Below are positions 44,256 through 56,034 of a stretch of 64,000 bases of DNA, in pieces. The stretch covers positions 21,514,001-21,578,000 of the forward strand of contig JBHGNT010000002.1 in NCBI GenBank assembly GCA_043228905.1, written 5' to 3'. The position numbers and the translations under genes were made by a program. Numbering within the stretch: the first letter of the stretch is position 1; each line of letters begins with the position of its first letter. The notes under the pieces are model-generated. The model saw only the letters and a program-made list of their open reading frames with translations, made no database searches and was not told where the DNA came from. The DNA is from Azolla caroliniana. Lineage: Eukaryota > Polypodiophyta.

Positions 44256-47229
44256 TGAGGGAGATATCACTCCAATAGGTCAACCGATTTCTTTTTGAGC
44301 ACAACCCCACCACCTAGACGAATCACGTAAATTTTATCATCAACTATACATTTGATTCGGAAAGAGAACCAACGCATGTAGTTGCATTGTTTATTGTAAA
44401 GATTCCACCAAACCAACTTGAGAGGATGAGGGTGGTGAAAGGTTTATATTTCGGGGAAACTATAATTTCGTTGTAGTTCACACTAATTTCGTGATTTTAT
44501 ATCTTGTTTTCTTTGGTTAATACGTGCAAGCAGGGGCGAACCAGAATTCATAATCCATCAACTTTCGGAATTTATAGACTCGGATCACAACCAATCAAGT
44601 TGCCGTGGTCGCAAGTGTTAGGGTATTGCAGGGTAAACGTGACCACCCCTATAGGTGTTCTTGTGTTCTTCGTGATGGTGATGGTTCTAGTGCTAGTGGT
44701 TCTACTTGAATTGTTGTCCTGGTCAGCGTCGATAATTTGGCATATGAGATAGATTTAGTTGTAGTTGGCCGACATTTACAAATGGGTGATGATGTCATGT
44801 CCTCATTTTTTTACCCCAACACCATCTCATGTGTTGGGATGGTTGAGGGGAATTCCTTAAACATAGGCTTCATATTTAGTGTAATGAAATATGAAAACAA
44901 AGGCGTCACATAGTTAAACATTTTTCAATTTTTTTCATAAAACCTAAGGAAAAGAGGATTCATAATCCTCCGTTTTAGATATCGACCCTTCCTCTCACCA
45001 TTGAACTAGAGCATTAGAGCCATGTTAAGTAGTGTGTCATTTTTAGATTTTTAAAATAATGACACAATAGGTGTGGAAATGTGGGGTTTAAGTACTTGGC
45101 ATAATGGCTTAGGCCATATTTGTAATTAGCAGTGGTGCCTTTTTTGCGATGGGCACTAAAGAAGGTAAACATGAGATATGTAAAGAAGAAAAAGAAAAAG
45201 CTAAATATGCATGAGGCACCATGATAAAAACAGAGGAAGGTATATGAAGGTTCTCCCACAACAAAAATAGGGGACTACTTGGCCTATGTAAGTAATGGTT
45301 AATCGAGAACCACATACACATACACATACACATACTCATACACACATAGTGGCTACAATGTGATACTTCAGAAAGTGCACATACCTCTCCATCCAAGCTC
45401 TAATCGACATCGCTTTAGAATAACTATTCCATTAAGTCCTCTTAAGTGTGCCATTCTATTAGGTGTGCTTTTTATGGAGGCCAAATTCTACATAAAAAAA
45501 AAAACATTGTTTCACGACAAGATTATCTCAAACCAAATTAAAATTATATTCCAAACATTCAAAACAATAATATAAATTCTCTATATCATACCATACTCAT
45601 GTAAGGTCATTGGCCTACATTTAGGTATGCGCTTAAAAATAAGGGCAGGATTTGCTTCTTCAATAATTTTATGAGCACTCTATAAAGTTGATTTTCTTTT
45701 CTTTTCTTTTCTCAACTCAAATAAGTTGTTGATAGGATTGAATCAAGCATGAGTTCAATATCAACAATACATCAGGAATAATTACTTCATCTTCCCTTCA
45801 ACATCCATGCATATCTTACATCTCAACAAACTCAAATTCCAAATAGTGGGGTTCATTGATGTTCTATATTTGTTTCTAGAGTTTGATTTTCTGAAAACAT
45901 AAAATGAGAGGTAATTCTAATTCACGTTATTTTCGTTTTGCAGATGAAAGATAATGGGCAATCACCTACGAATTATCAGCTAAAAAATAGCCACATACAA
46001 AGGAAATAAATATTTAACAAATATAAATTCCCAACCATTCTAAAGGTAAGTTCAATTTATAGACTATATCATTTTACTATTGTCTCTTTATCTTATAACA
46101 AAATTCTAACAATTTTCAGGATTTTATAGGTTAAGGAAATTCACAAAAATTAGGACATTCTTGAATTCAAATGAGACCAACAAATCGACCACCCAAGACT
46201 TCCACATCAAACCAAGAATCATGCAGGGGAAGAGGTGATCAATTCATCATTGAATAATTCTTCAAAATCATCACAAAATAGTGACACCAGCTTATTTATT
46301 TTTTATTCTACATATTACTAGTTTTTTTTCCCCTGACTTATAGTAATAACACTTCATATACAGTACAAATTACTTCAATCATTTGTCTCTCATTTTTTGG
46401 CATGTTAAAATTTTCATGTAATGACAGTTACCCAAAATATTTTGTTGTAATGGTGCTCGAGTTAGACTACAATATCTATCACAAGACCAATAGCAAGACT
46501 GAAATGAATATTGAGGTCGAGAAAACAACAAGAGAGTGAGCGAGAGCAATGCCCCGAAACTACAGATGCGCATGTCAATTAGACTGGACCACTAGGGACT
46601 TGAATCGAAGACGATGGTTTGAAAATATCGATGTTTTTCAAGGATAGTGTATTACAAGGATTAAGCATTTGGGAATATGTGGGCATGCAAATGCGAATTT
46701 GTATAAGTATTTCAATGTTTAGATTAATGTAAATAGGTATTTATCAATGAGGACGAGATGCAGTTGGCGACAGTAACTGCTAACCATTGTTGACGAAGGC
46801 GAGCATTTGACTATGAAGGCTCAGAGTCCAAGTTTGGGCCTTTGACTTTGAAGGCTTAGAGTCGAAAGCTCTTTTTAAAATATTTATTTATTTATCTATT
46901 ATTATTATTCATTGTTGGAACTTCTTTTTACCCTCTTAAGGGGAAGGGGGGAATGAAAATGGTTTTTCATTAATAATAAACAAACCCCTGCCTCATGGAG
47001 AGGGGGATAATTATGGAAATTGCGTCCTACCCTTGCCCTCAGGTGTCATACAGTGGATGGGACATCGGTTTTGGCTGGCGTGACAAGTTCATCTCCTATT
47101 TCCTAAAAAATTTACAGAAGGACGATAGTATATGTTGTCGTGTTGAATAAGGTACACTAGGAGAAAACGATAAAGAACAATGATTTCACGTTATCGTAGG
47201 TGTTGTGAAGGAATTGTTTTATGATATAA
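44256..47229. other. Unassigned A+T-rich region
   Basis: No gene or complete element is recognised. Small items: antisense tRNA-like boxes (44955-45008), an imperfect CACATA repeat (about 45309-45350), and an imperfect 26-bp direct repeat near 46808-46870 (TTTGACTATGAAGGCTCAGA-like). Short open frames in all frames have no recognisable domains. Confidence 0.45.
44955..45008 (-). other. tRNA-like A/B boxes, antisense
   Basis: Minus-strand TAGTTCAATGGT is an excellent A box. The B-box position reads GGATTATGAATCC, a degenerate form, two bases closer than in the LTR copies. Probably a decayed tRNA-derived sequence. Confidence 0.35.
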
Positions 47230-48067
47230 AATATATACATATATACTCAAAACTTATATTCAGTCACACTTGAATGATTTGAACCCACAACCATACAAAT
47301 CATGTAGAAAGTATACACCAATAGGCTAAGTTGTTCCATTTAAATTACATGTGTCCATCATATTAGTCATATGTATTGGAGCATCTATATAAGAAAAAAA
47401 GATAAAAGGAAAAAGGAAAAAAACTGTGGATGAAATCAAGAATTAATAATAAAAAATTCACTAAGGTTATCTCATTGGTAATGTGTCTTGTTTGTGAAAA
47501 TTGAAGTCAAGGTTTCAAACTCGGAATTGGAGTTTCTGTCTATCTGTTTGTCTCTCTCTTAAATACTTTCTCGCTTATGCTAGTAAAAACATCAAGTCCT
47601 TCCGGTTTAGGACCCCGACAGTCTTGCTTCATTTCACGAACTGATGAGGATTTCCTCGACATCTTTCTTGGTGAACCCGGCGTGAAAGAAGTGGTAGGAA
47701 GGATCAAGACGAGGATTGACCAATACTTGGAAATGGCATCTTCAAGAAATCAAGTGGAAGAATTCGAAAAAATGATGGTTATCGTCGAACAAATGATGAG
47801 ATCCCGGACAACGATGTGAGGATGGAGATGGTTGTCGACCACGTCATGGACGTCGTGGGTCAATTTAATGGAGTTCCTTGATGCATACAAAAGGGAGATG
47901 AATTAAAGGGACGTGTCTGAAACACGTCAAATCTCAAGTTTCAAGCAAGTTGTCACCAACAACGTCCAAAGGCGGGTCATCGATCTTCAAGAAGGGAAGA
48001 CACCGTGGTCCGAGTTCAAGAAAGCAATATTGGTGGAGTTCGTGACCGAGGATTTGTTGAGGATGAG
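47230..48067 (+). mobile_element. Gypsy-2: 5' fragment of a Gypsy-1-related element
   Basis: The tail of an LTR (TATATAAG-type promoter near 47385, CCTTCCGGTTTAGGACCCCG near the end) is followed by a primer site TGGTGAACCCGGCGTGA (47669-47685) and the first part of gag (47733 on, MASSRNQVEEFEKMMVIVEQ). Gag matches Gypsy-1 at about 1879-2225 but has a stop at 47817 and further breaks. Similarity ends near 48067. The clean gag start here helps locate the start in Gypsy-1. Confidence 0.85.
47276..47328 (-). other. tRNA-like A/B boxes, antisense, in Gypsy-2 LTR
   Basis: Minus-strand TAGCCTATTGGT and GGTTCAAATC are spaced 43 bases apart as in the Gypsy-1 LTRs, although the surrounding LTR has diverged strongly. 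Confidence 0.5.
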
Positions 48068-48114
48068 GAACCTGGGGGACCGAAGTGATCCACACCCCCA
48101 GCGGCATATTGCTA

Positions 48115-48783
48115 TTTTAACGACAGTATGTGTTGAATAATATGTTGTACAAGTTCGGCATGACGGATTGCTGACCGGTGTCCTCTCCCTTGGACCGAAA
48201 CCTAAAGCTTCGTCCGAACTTTGGACCGTCTTGCAACAAGAAACGGTTTCGAAAAATTGTCGAAAGCCTCATCTATTTAACAATCACTCAACATGACATC
48301 AACTATCTGGTCGGGGTGATCAGTTAGTTGAGGCACCTTCAGTTCGTTTACCGAATATTGAGGTATGTTAGTGGCACTAAGCACGAGGGATTGTTATACC
48401 GACAGGGTATAACCGAAAAGTTAGTCAGATATACAAATGTCGACTAGGTTGGTGATGCGTCGGACCATCGATCAACATACGAATTTATGTTCTCTCTTGG
48501 TAGCGTGGTTGTTGCATGGAGCAACAAGAAGCAGCCAACAGTGGCTCTATCGAGCACTGAGGCTAAGTATTGGGGTGCTACCGCTGCCACCTGTGAAGTC
48601 ATCTGGATTTGAAGTACCAACTCCGATCCTGATCTACTGCAAAATCATGAGCAACATGCAACTCGCCAAAAATCTTGTGTGCCATGCTTGGACGAAGCAC
48701 ATAGAAGTGCATTATCACTTTGTGCCCGAGCGAGTCCTCGACGGTGAAGTCGAACTTTGGTATGTTCAGATGGATCAGTGTTG
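48115..48783 (+). pseudogene. Copia RT/RNase H remnant
   Basis: Fragments of copia RT end (YKFGMTD and LDRNLKLRPNF, about 48150-48230) and RNase H are readable. RNase H has FMFSLGSVVVAWSNKKQPTV and ALSSTEAKYWGA near 48480-48580, then a degraded LCARASP-type end. Many stops are present. It resembles the Copia-2 type more than Copia-3. Confidence 0.7.
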
Positions 48784-49320
48784 TCCATAGGCCAGAAATA
48801 TAAATACAAAATATGTAAACTCGCTGGTAAGTAGAAAAGTAGGTAAGGAAATAGGTAGAACAAAAATTAGTCGAGTTTTGAGATCCTCACAATCAGCTAA
48901 CGGCTCGGCTCGGCTTTGTGTAAAGAAGAAAACTATATAAGCCAAGATCTGGATACCTCGAGAGGAGGAGATACATAGATTATTTAGCAAGATCAATATC
49001 ATAGCATTGAGCTCTGCACAAAACTGTTTTCGGCCGAGAGCCGTGTACTGTAATCACTATGAGCTTTCACATTTAATATAAATATGGCTCTTACTGTTCC
49101 TTCATCTGTGTATTCTCCCTGTACTCCTAAACCGAGCTACATCTGTGTCTATGTCTACCGGGTTGTAGCTAGTGTATGCTCCCCGTTCCCCTAACGTCTT
49201 CTCGGTGTAGAAGAAGCCTCCACGTAACACGACCCCTTGATACCGATAGCCTATGGGCTCATCGAAGGTGTTTCCTCCAGAAACGATTAACACAATTTGG
49301 CATGCCCGGTTATAACTGTA
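48784..49320 (+). other. Probable LTR and leader remnant before gypsy gag
   Basis: Non-coding sequence has an ACTATATAAGCC promoter-like motif (about 48930) and a stretch after it that resembles an LTR R-U5 region. A TTTGGCATGCCCGG segment near 49295 could be the primer-site area of Gypsy-4. No second LTR copy was found. Confidence 0.35.
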
Positions 49321-49381
49321 AGGTCACAACGAACTACATAGGAGGCAAACCTCAGCCGCCATTACGGCGCCCAATTGCATC

Positions 49382-50083
49382 ATGCGGTCTCGGCCACCTG
49401 CCCGATCCCCTGAGCCAGTCGAAGGAACTTCCGACTCGGCGGTCACTGACCAATCTTTCCAGGAGCTATCGGAGGCCCACCGGTTGCAATCCTCGCCACC
49501 CGATACCCAGTCACGAGTTGATTCTGCACCAATCCCTCTAGAGCTCACCCAACCTGATGCTAACCCTTTTCCAGCTTTACCTGAAGACCCGGATCTCGAT
49601 ACCATGGCTTACCCTTACCCACGATATACAGACGGCCTAGACGCGGAATCGCACACCCGTGCTTTCGTGTCCACATGGCAGGAAAACCACTCGACATAAT
49701 GGTTATTGTCTGCCGAAATCGAGTCCTCCAAAATCGCGGAATTTGCTCTATCCCTCGATGATCCGACTGCTCGATGGTATTCTCGCCTCGATGTGGGGTA
49801 GGTCACAACGTTCCAGGAAGTCCGAACAAAGTTTTTAGAATTATTTCACAGCGAAGTTCCGAAGCGCGAACTGCTCCGACAGTTCTTTTCCATGAGCCAA
49901 GAACCTCACGAGACGGTCGCCCAGTTCACGATCTGGTTTCAGGATCTCTATCGACAACTAGCTGACGATGTCTCCGCACATCAAATTCCGGATACCTTCC
50001 TTTCCAGCCTACGGGAGCCTCTACAGACGACTCTCGCACTTACCAATTTTTCTAACTAAACAATCGAGCAAGTCATCGCACGC
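49382..50083 (+). pseudogene. Gypsy-4 gag, truncated
   Basis: The N-terminal part reads to DLDTMAYPYPRYTDGLDAES (about 49590-49640) and continues, past TAA/TAG stops, through SSKIAEFALSLDDPTARWYS and FLELFHSEVPKRELLRQFF to LREPLQTTLAL and IEQVIARC. The order matches a retrotransposon gag domain. It is the same clade as the minus-strand Gypsy-3 gag (MPYPYSKFREGADAEAHVRD). Similarity stops at 50083, where LTR-like sequence begins. Confidence 0.8.
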
Positions 50084-50531
50084 TGTCGTGAAGATTCCGG
50101 GCCATAGGTGGAAACAAGGTGAAACGCACGGGAGCACTGGTGTGCACGATTGGTAGGTAGTTAAGGCATAGGTAGTTAAGGCATAGGTAGTTAAGGCATT
50201 AATAGGGATTCAGACATCGTGTAAGTAGGGAGAGTTACGAGGAGAGCGAATCATGGGGGAGAATCTAGGAAGGGAAAACGACAAGTCATGAATGCCTTGT
50301 AACGGTCGTTCCTTGTGCTATAAAAGGGGCGACCTTTGACTATTTGGGGGGATGTCATTTTTGGGAAGTAATCGAGATAGGAGAAAGGGAATAGAGAGAA
50401 GAACAGATGAGCAGTCCTATGAGAGATCACCAGAAGGTGCTTCCCCTGCTCGCGTCAGACGCTCGAGTGTTCTCGACCAGGGATCAACCTTTTGTGTTGT
50501 TGTTTGGTCGACAATTGCTATTTTGCCGACA
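50084..50531 (+). repeat. Solo-LTR-like sequence related to the Gypsy-1 LTR
   Basis: Begins TGTCGTGAAGATTCCGGGCC, sharing its first 13 bases and overall pattern with the Gypsy-1 LTR start. It contains GCTATAAAAGGGGC (50319-50332) and three copies of TAGGTAGTTAAGGCA (50154-50198), and may end at GCCGACA (50531). The join to gag is smooth and there is no target duplication, so the assignment is tentative. Confidence 0.45.
50154..50198 (+). repeat. 15-bp tandem repeat, three copies
   Basis: Three exact units of TAGGTAGTTAAGGCA. Confidence 0.95.
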
Positions 50532-50539
50532 CAGTATAA

Positions 50540-50998
50540 GATGAACGTTCGTCTCGAATGTTCTATCAAGAAGTTGTGGTTAGACGAATAGATACGAATT
50601 AGCTGTAAAATTATCGGTGATAACAGAAACCGAGATCGTGACTTATGTAATATAGCTTGGACAGAAATAAACAGATGACAAGAAGCAATCCGTACACAGA
50701 GATTTCCTAACCAAACTTTATATTACTAAATACAACGATAGATTTTTACAATGCCTTTGGTTCCTTTTATAGGTAACCCGAAGGTCTTTCTCATCAAGAA
50801 ATCCTACTGCTTATACTTAACAAGAATTACAAAACTTCGTAACTAACTATGTCCTATTCGGCTATTTGTTGAGTCATCGATCTGAACTGTCGATCCAACT
50901 CCGAACATCTTTCCGATTTCGACAGATTCATGCTTGTCCGAGTAACACTTGGCATGCTCGTGGGCGAGGACGTTGTCCGGCGAACCCACAAGAACCCT
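50540..50998 (-). other. Probable Gypsy-3 3' LTR region
   Basis: Non-coding minus-strand sequence after the extra ORF has a TATA box (CTATAAAAGGAACC, 50762-50775) and A+T-rich downstream sequence. The boundaries and polypurine tract are not clear, and the partner LTR lies outside the window. Confidence 0.45.
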
Positions 50999-53752
50999 TT
51001 ACTTCTGCTGCTCTGAGGAAAGATCTTCTTCCATATCCAAATCCTCGTCTATGTCGTCCTGCAAAATGTCGAATAATGAGGGTTCTGCCTCTTGTGTTGC
51101 CATGCCCTCCTTGTCTTTGTCTTCATTTTCGGTATCCTTCCCCCGTTGTTGTTATCCTGTCGGGTTCCTTCGGTTGATGGTCTTGGCTCCGCTTCTGTTC
51201 CTGCTTCCGGTGCCCCGAGTCCAGGTGTTTTGGTGACTCTTTCGGCCTCAATATTGTCTAACTCGACGGATGTCTTGACATCATGCTTGTCGAATTCCTG
51301 CATGATTTAGTTAATTTCTTCTTTAAAATACGCCGCCATGTCGTATAGGTCCTTAGCAATATCTTCTTGAACTGTGGTAATTGATTCTTCCGATATCTTG
51401 AGGAAGCCCTTGCCCTGAACTTTCCTATTTTCTCTGTCGGCTCTTAATAGCTGAAGCTCTACGGCTTGTGCCGACCATGTTTGCCAACCCTTCTCCAACG
51501 ATTCATTGAACAATTTTAGGGTGTTAATTCGGTGACGTCTAATGATCGCTTGAACCCTGTTCTGAGTCATTCTAGCCTCAAACTGTGTTGTTGCCAATGT
51601 TTTCCGTAAATCAATAATTACCGCATTAGTCTGCCCTTCTGCCTGCATCAGTTTAGCTTGTGCCACTAAGAGGTCAAGTCGTCGTTTCTCGGAGACTGTT
51701 TGAATTTCTGCACATTGGTTTTCTATCTTCGCTTTCTCTTCATTCCAGTTGTTCTAACGCTGAATAATTTTTCCGTTGATTTCGTTTATCAGTTTGTCTT
51801 TACCCGCCAACTGTGTTGTAAAACAAGTCTCTTGGCTCTTGACATACTCTTACAGTTCCTCGACTTGTTGCCTTGTAGTCTCTTGCTGTTGGGCTAACTG
51901 TTGGCGTAAATCTTGTATTACAGTATCCTTTTCCCCTAAACATCTGTCGACAGTCGTTTTTGCCGACTGTAATCGAACCTCCATTTCCTTGAACCGGTCG
52001 TCAATCTTTTCCACCTTAATTTCTACCTCCCTTCGTGCTTGTTCGGCTTGGTACAACCTCTTTTGTAATTCCGAATCCGTCTCCAAAGGTTGCCTTTGTG
52101 ACTCTGGCTGGACTATCTGTTCTCTCATTTTTTCTAGAGCCACATGTTCTTCTTGCAGTTAATTTTCAATTGCTGATTTTCTGCCTGCATTCGTTTATAA
52201 TGTGCATTAAGCACATCTATAGGTGTTGTAGCCTGTTTGTATAATTCGGCCATATCCCTGGCCGCTCTGCTAGCCTTTTCATATTCACGGTGTACTTCCA
52301 CCAGTGCCTCATGTAATGGTGGTATTTGAATGGCTGCACCTCTATTTTTAGCATGTCGCTATCGACCAATTCTATCCACTTCCGCTAGTTTATTTGGTTC
52401 GATATCTCCACATAATGACTTCTGGATCATTATTTGATTTCTGTGCTCATGGGCCATTCTTTCCGACACTTCTTGCAGTTTTTTAGCTAACCATTCTACC
52501 AGTTCATATGATGTTCCGAACTACAGAATGGCAGCTCGCTCATGTGCTGCTGCTAGAATGTCGGAAGAATCGAGTGCCTCTTGCACCGTTGCCGTTGATG
52601 CCTGCCCTTTTTGAACTCGTAATGTGTCATCTGGATTGACACGAGGTATTTGCGTGCTTTGGGCGGCTTGATCGTTAGTTCTCTTTTTCTTCTGCACAGG
52701 TTGTTCTTGCTCCGATCTAGAGTATCTTTGAGATCATTGTTTCACCCTTCGTTGTTTCGGTAGTTGTTGGTCAATGTCAACTCATCTTGATTCCTACTGC
52801 TGTGATGGTTGCTCGTCTGTCGTCCCTCATTGTTGCATCCTCTGAGGTTGAGACTCAGGTGGTGGAGTCGGCGATTGTTGGGTAGGTTCGGGTTGTGGTA
52901 TCGACTGTTGTTGTTCAGATTCTTGTTGGTGCCTTGGTTCCGGTTGGTCAGTCTCGGTCTAAGTGGTATCGTCCTGCATTGATTCTTCTTCCCTCCACTC
53001 TTCCTGTTGGACTTGTCGTCGGGCTCGGGATGACTGTACCTGAGGTGGTTGACGCACCTCTGATCGGTTTTCCGGCTCTGTAGTCGGAAATAATACCGAT
53101 AACCAACGAGCAAAAATCGGCTTCATTGGTTTTCCTTTCCGAACTCCGTTTAGTTGCTCTCTCAGAGCATCTGCCACAGTAGCCCCCAATCGAAAGCTTT
53201 GCCTTCATAAGCGGCGATAATAAATCCGGCCGTCTTTTTGGGCATACAGTAGAATCTGGGACTAACAAACCCTACTTCCAATAAAAATTTTGCAACTTCA
53301 TGAAAAAACACGTCCCTACCTCCCTATGTCTGATACGCTTTGGCAGAGGGCGAATATTTACCGAAATAGGACCGCAAAACATCCTTTGTGACCTTGTTGA
53401 CATCATCGAACCCGCCTCTTGGCATCTCCAACACGGCCCATACCTTCTTATTCGTGATCGTCGAGACATCGATTTCTGCCAATAGAGATTCCACGTTCGG
53501 GTGCGGCTCTGTTTCTGCTACTTTCAAAAATCCCTATAACTTATTGCGAACGATCCAATGGCGCAAGTTTTCAGATACGACAATCGGCATGTTGTCGTCA
53601 TCGATTAACAGATCGTCACTTAGTGAGGGCTGTGAGAAACGTTGTGGGCTATGGTGAGAAAAATCAGAAAACCTGTGAGGTCGAATGCGTTTCTGCTTCC
53701 GTGGTGAAACAGTCATTACAGAAATAGGTTTTAAGTGATGAATTGTTTGCAT
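50999..53752 (-). pseudogene. Extra ORF of Gypsy-3, coiled-coil protein of unknown function
   Basis: Beyond integrase and on the same strand lies about 2.7 kb of protein-like sequence (about 900 codons across several shifts and stops). The N-terminal part (53752-53000) has MPIVVSENLRHWIVRNKL, VESLLAEIDVSTITNKKVWA and VLEMPRGGFDDV. The middle (53000-52650) is rich in Gln, Asn, Thr and Pro. The region 52650-51307 reads as long charged helices with heptad-like spacing (for example LYQAEQARREVEIKVEKIDD and LGEKDTVIQDLRQQLAQQQE). The end is acidic (EEDLSSEQQK, stop at 50999-51001). I found no membrane segment, signal peptide, protease or nuclease motif. It is not a typical env. The function is unknown. 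Confidence 0.7.
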
Positions 53753-53944
53753 GATGCCTAGGGAATAAAAGTACTATTAATGTTGTAATGACTAGGCGTA
53801 CTAGTGGAGTGATGGCTAGAAATAGTAATAATGACTAATAGAAATACGCCTCCATCACTTTTACTTATAGTCTTTTGAAATTACTCCAAGAGTTAGTTAT
53901 GATTTGGCAAGAAAATATTCTATAGTTAGTTTTTTTTTGTTTTT

Positions 53945-55252
53945 ACTTTTCTACCGATTCATCCTTGAATGGATTTTCCAGCATATGTCCACGATATGGT
54001 TTAAGTTGGAAACCATTGACCCATTTCGGTAAAATATCACCTGATAGGGTTCCCAGTTAATACGTACCATTTTTACTGTTCACGATCCAAACTGGTCCCG
54101 TCCATCTATACCGAAGTTTTCCTGGCATCGCCCCCATCTTGGTCTGGAAAACCAGTACCAGTTTCCCGATTCCGAATTGCGATTCGGTTTTCCGTCGGTG
54201 TCGATTTACAAATGCCTTGGTTTGCCTTTGCTTGTGCTCTAAAGCTGTCATAGCTTGTAGTCAGTCTTCTTCTAATAGTAATAAAGATTCCTTCCGAATT
54301 TGCTCCGACTGTAGTTCATTTAAATTTTCAGTTGCTTGTATTTGGAGTGTTGGAATTTGGAATTCGATTGGCATCACTGCCTCCAATCCAAAAGCCATTC
54401 GGAAAGGTGTTGATTTGATAGATGTTTTGTACGACGTGCGATATGCCCATAAAGCACTATGCAACTTTTGATCCCAGTCCGTACGATTCTCATTTACTAT
54501 CTTTTTGAGTATCGTCTGGAGGGTTTTGTTTGTCGACTCCGCCAATCCATTCGCTTGTGGTAGTAAGGGGTGCTTTTCTTATGAACCACTGCATAGTAGG
54601 TAGACAATTCATGAACAAGTTTGTTAATGAAATGTGTACCTTGATCGCTCACTAATTCTATTGGGCAGCCGAATCGACACCATATACTTTTGTACAAAAT
54701 TTTTGCTGTTGAAGCTGCCGTATTATCCCTAAGAGCTTTACCTTCTACCCACTTTGTACAATAGTCAGTAGCCACTATAATATATCTATTTCTTGTTCTT
54801 ACTGCTGCCGGTTTGACAGGGCCTACAAAATCCAATCCCCATTTCTGGAAAGGTTCAAGAGGTAACACCGGTTGAAACGACATTCGGTCCTTTCCTGTCG
54901 ATTGTCCCATATGCTAACATAAATCACATTTCCGACAATATTCGACCGCATCCTTCATCACTGTGGGCCACCATAACCCATTGTTCCATATTTTTCGTGC
55001 TGTGGTTTCCCCAGCATAGTGTCCTCCTGCAATTCCACAGTGCGATTCCCGAAGAATGACCGATTTTTCGAATTGTCGTACTGTTCTTCTCCAAATACCA
55101 TGTGCTCCTTTATGATACAGAGTATCGTTCAAAAGACAAAAATTACGACTCCTTACCGCCAGCCTTTTTCTTTCGTCTGTCGATAGATGTTCGGGTGGTA
55201 ACCCTATTGTAAGAAAGATTGTCATTTCTGAGATCCAAGCATCCTCACTTTC
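53945..55252 (-). pseudogene. Gypsy-3 integrase, main part
   Basis: From 55252 downward: zinc-binding HCGIAGGHYAG and CRKCDLC (55045-54914), core motifs WGLDFVGP (about 54832) and LVSDQGTHF (about 54650), then a frame change near 54560. The next frame holds GLAESTNKTLQTILKKIVNE with the catalytic Glu. The C-terminal module reads FGIGKLVLVFQTKMGAMPGK and RWTGPVWIV (about 54180-54080), a GPY/F-like fold, and the frame ends near 53945. A TAG separates zinc finger and core (about 54911). Confidence 0.85.
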
Positions 55253-56003
55253 TGTTGGGATATCGGTCCCTCCGGATGGGATGTCCGGAGATGAATGACG
55301 GCAAGCCCGGTTGCGGTTACGGAACCGGAGGATGAAGAGTACCCGGCATGAAGCCGGATGAAGAGTACCCGGCATGAAGCCGGATGAAGAGTACCCGGCT
55401 TGAAGCCGGATGAAGAAGACCCGGCTACGGAGCCGGATGATGAAGACCCGGCTACGGAGCCGGATGATGAAGACCCGGCTACGGAGCGGAGCCGGATGAC
55501 GAAGACCCGGCTACGGAGCCGGATGACGAAGACCCGGAGAGAGATCCGGATGCGGGGACATATTTGTGAATATGTTTGCCAAGGGCCCTTGAGGCTATAT
55601 TTGTAAATAGCCCGAAAGTCATATGTGTATAAATATGACTTAGGGCAAACTGTTTGTTGTTGCTGAAAAGTTGCTGCTCATATTTTTCTGTTTTTCCACT
55701 TAGAGGGAGTGAGGTGAGCAGCCGAGAGAGAGAGAGACGAAGAGGTCGTGGCCTCTGTGTATTACCGCCGCCTGTGGCGAAGATAGTGAGCTCAAGGTTG
55801 TTGCCTTGTAGCTTCACCATTGTACATCTCTGTTTATAGTGACAGTTGGAGTTTGAGGACTCCCGTGGTTTTTCCCATTTAGGGTTTTCCACGTAAAACA
55901 TCCTGTGTACCTCTCTCTCTATTGTCTTCGTGCATTTTGCATTTCCCGTTTTCTGAGAGTTGATCCTTTTTCCTCGGTTGTGGCCGAGCGGGTTTTTTCA
56001 ACA
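55253..56003 (+). repeat. Copia-6 5' LTR
   Basis: Starts TGTTGGGATATCGG and ends TTTTTTCAACA. It contains two sets of short tandem units (26-27 bp with cores TACCCGGCATGAAGCCGGAT and CCCGGCTACGGAGCCGGATG), a TATA-like GTATAAATATGAC (about 55627) and a GA-rich tract. Confidence 0.96.
55325..55540 (+). repeat. Minisatellite in Copia-6 5' LTR
   Basis: About three units of a GAAGAGTACCCGGCATGAAG type are followed by about five of a GAAGACCCGGCTACGGAGCC type with a 27-bp period. The fourth unit has five extra bases. The other LTR has the same array without that insertion (59217-59420). Confidence 0.9.
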
Positions 56004-56006
56004 AAG

Positions 56007-56018
56007 TGGTATCAGAGC
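56007..56018 (+). other. Primer-binding site of Copia-6
   Basis: TGGTATCAGAGC lies four bases after the LTR, complementary to the 3' end of initiator Met tRNA. Confidence 0.92.
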
Positions 56019-56034
56019 GACGGTAACACAGAAA

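Noticed and set aside
45014-45396. Open frames with hydrophobic stretches near the CACATA repeat
   Set aside because: They depend on simple repeats and have no recognisable domain or homologous copy in the window.
48068-48110. Short hairpin CTGGGGG/CCCCCAG as a terminator or RNA element
   Set aside because: A 7-bp stem with a loop of about 20 bases in decayed transposon sequence. No supporting context.
50084-50531. Proven solo LTR with target duplication
   Set aside because: The start resembles the Gypsy-1 LTR, but the end is uncertain and no duplication is present. It is kept only as LTR-like.
55325-55540. CRISPR-like array
   Set aside because: The units are contiguous without unique spacers, lie in an LTR, and the genome is a plant.
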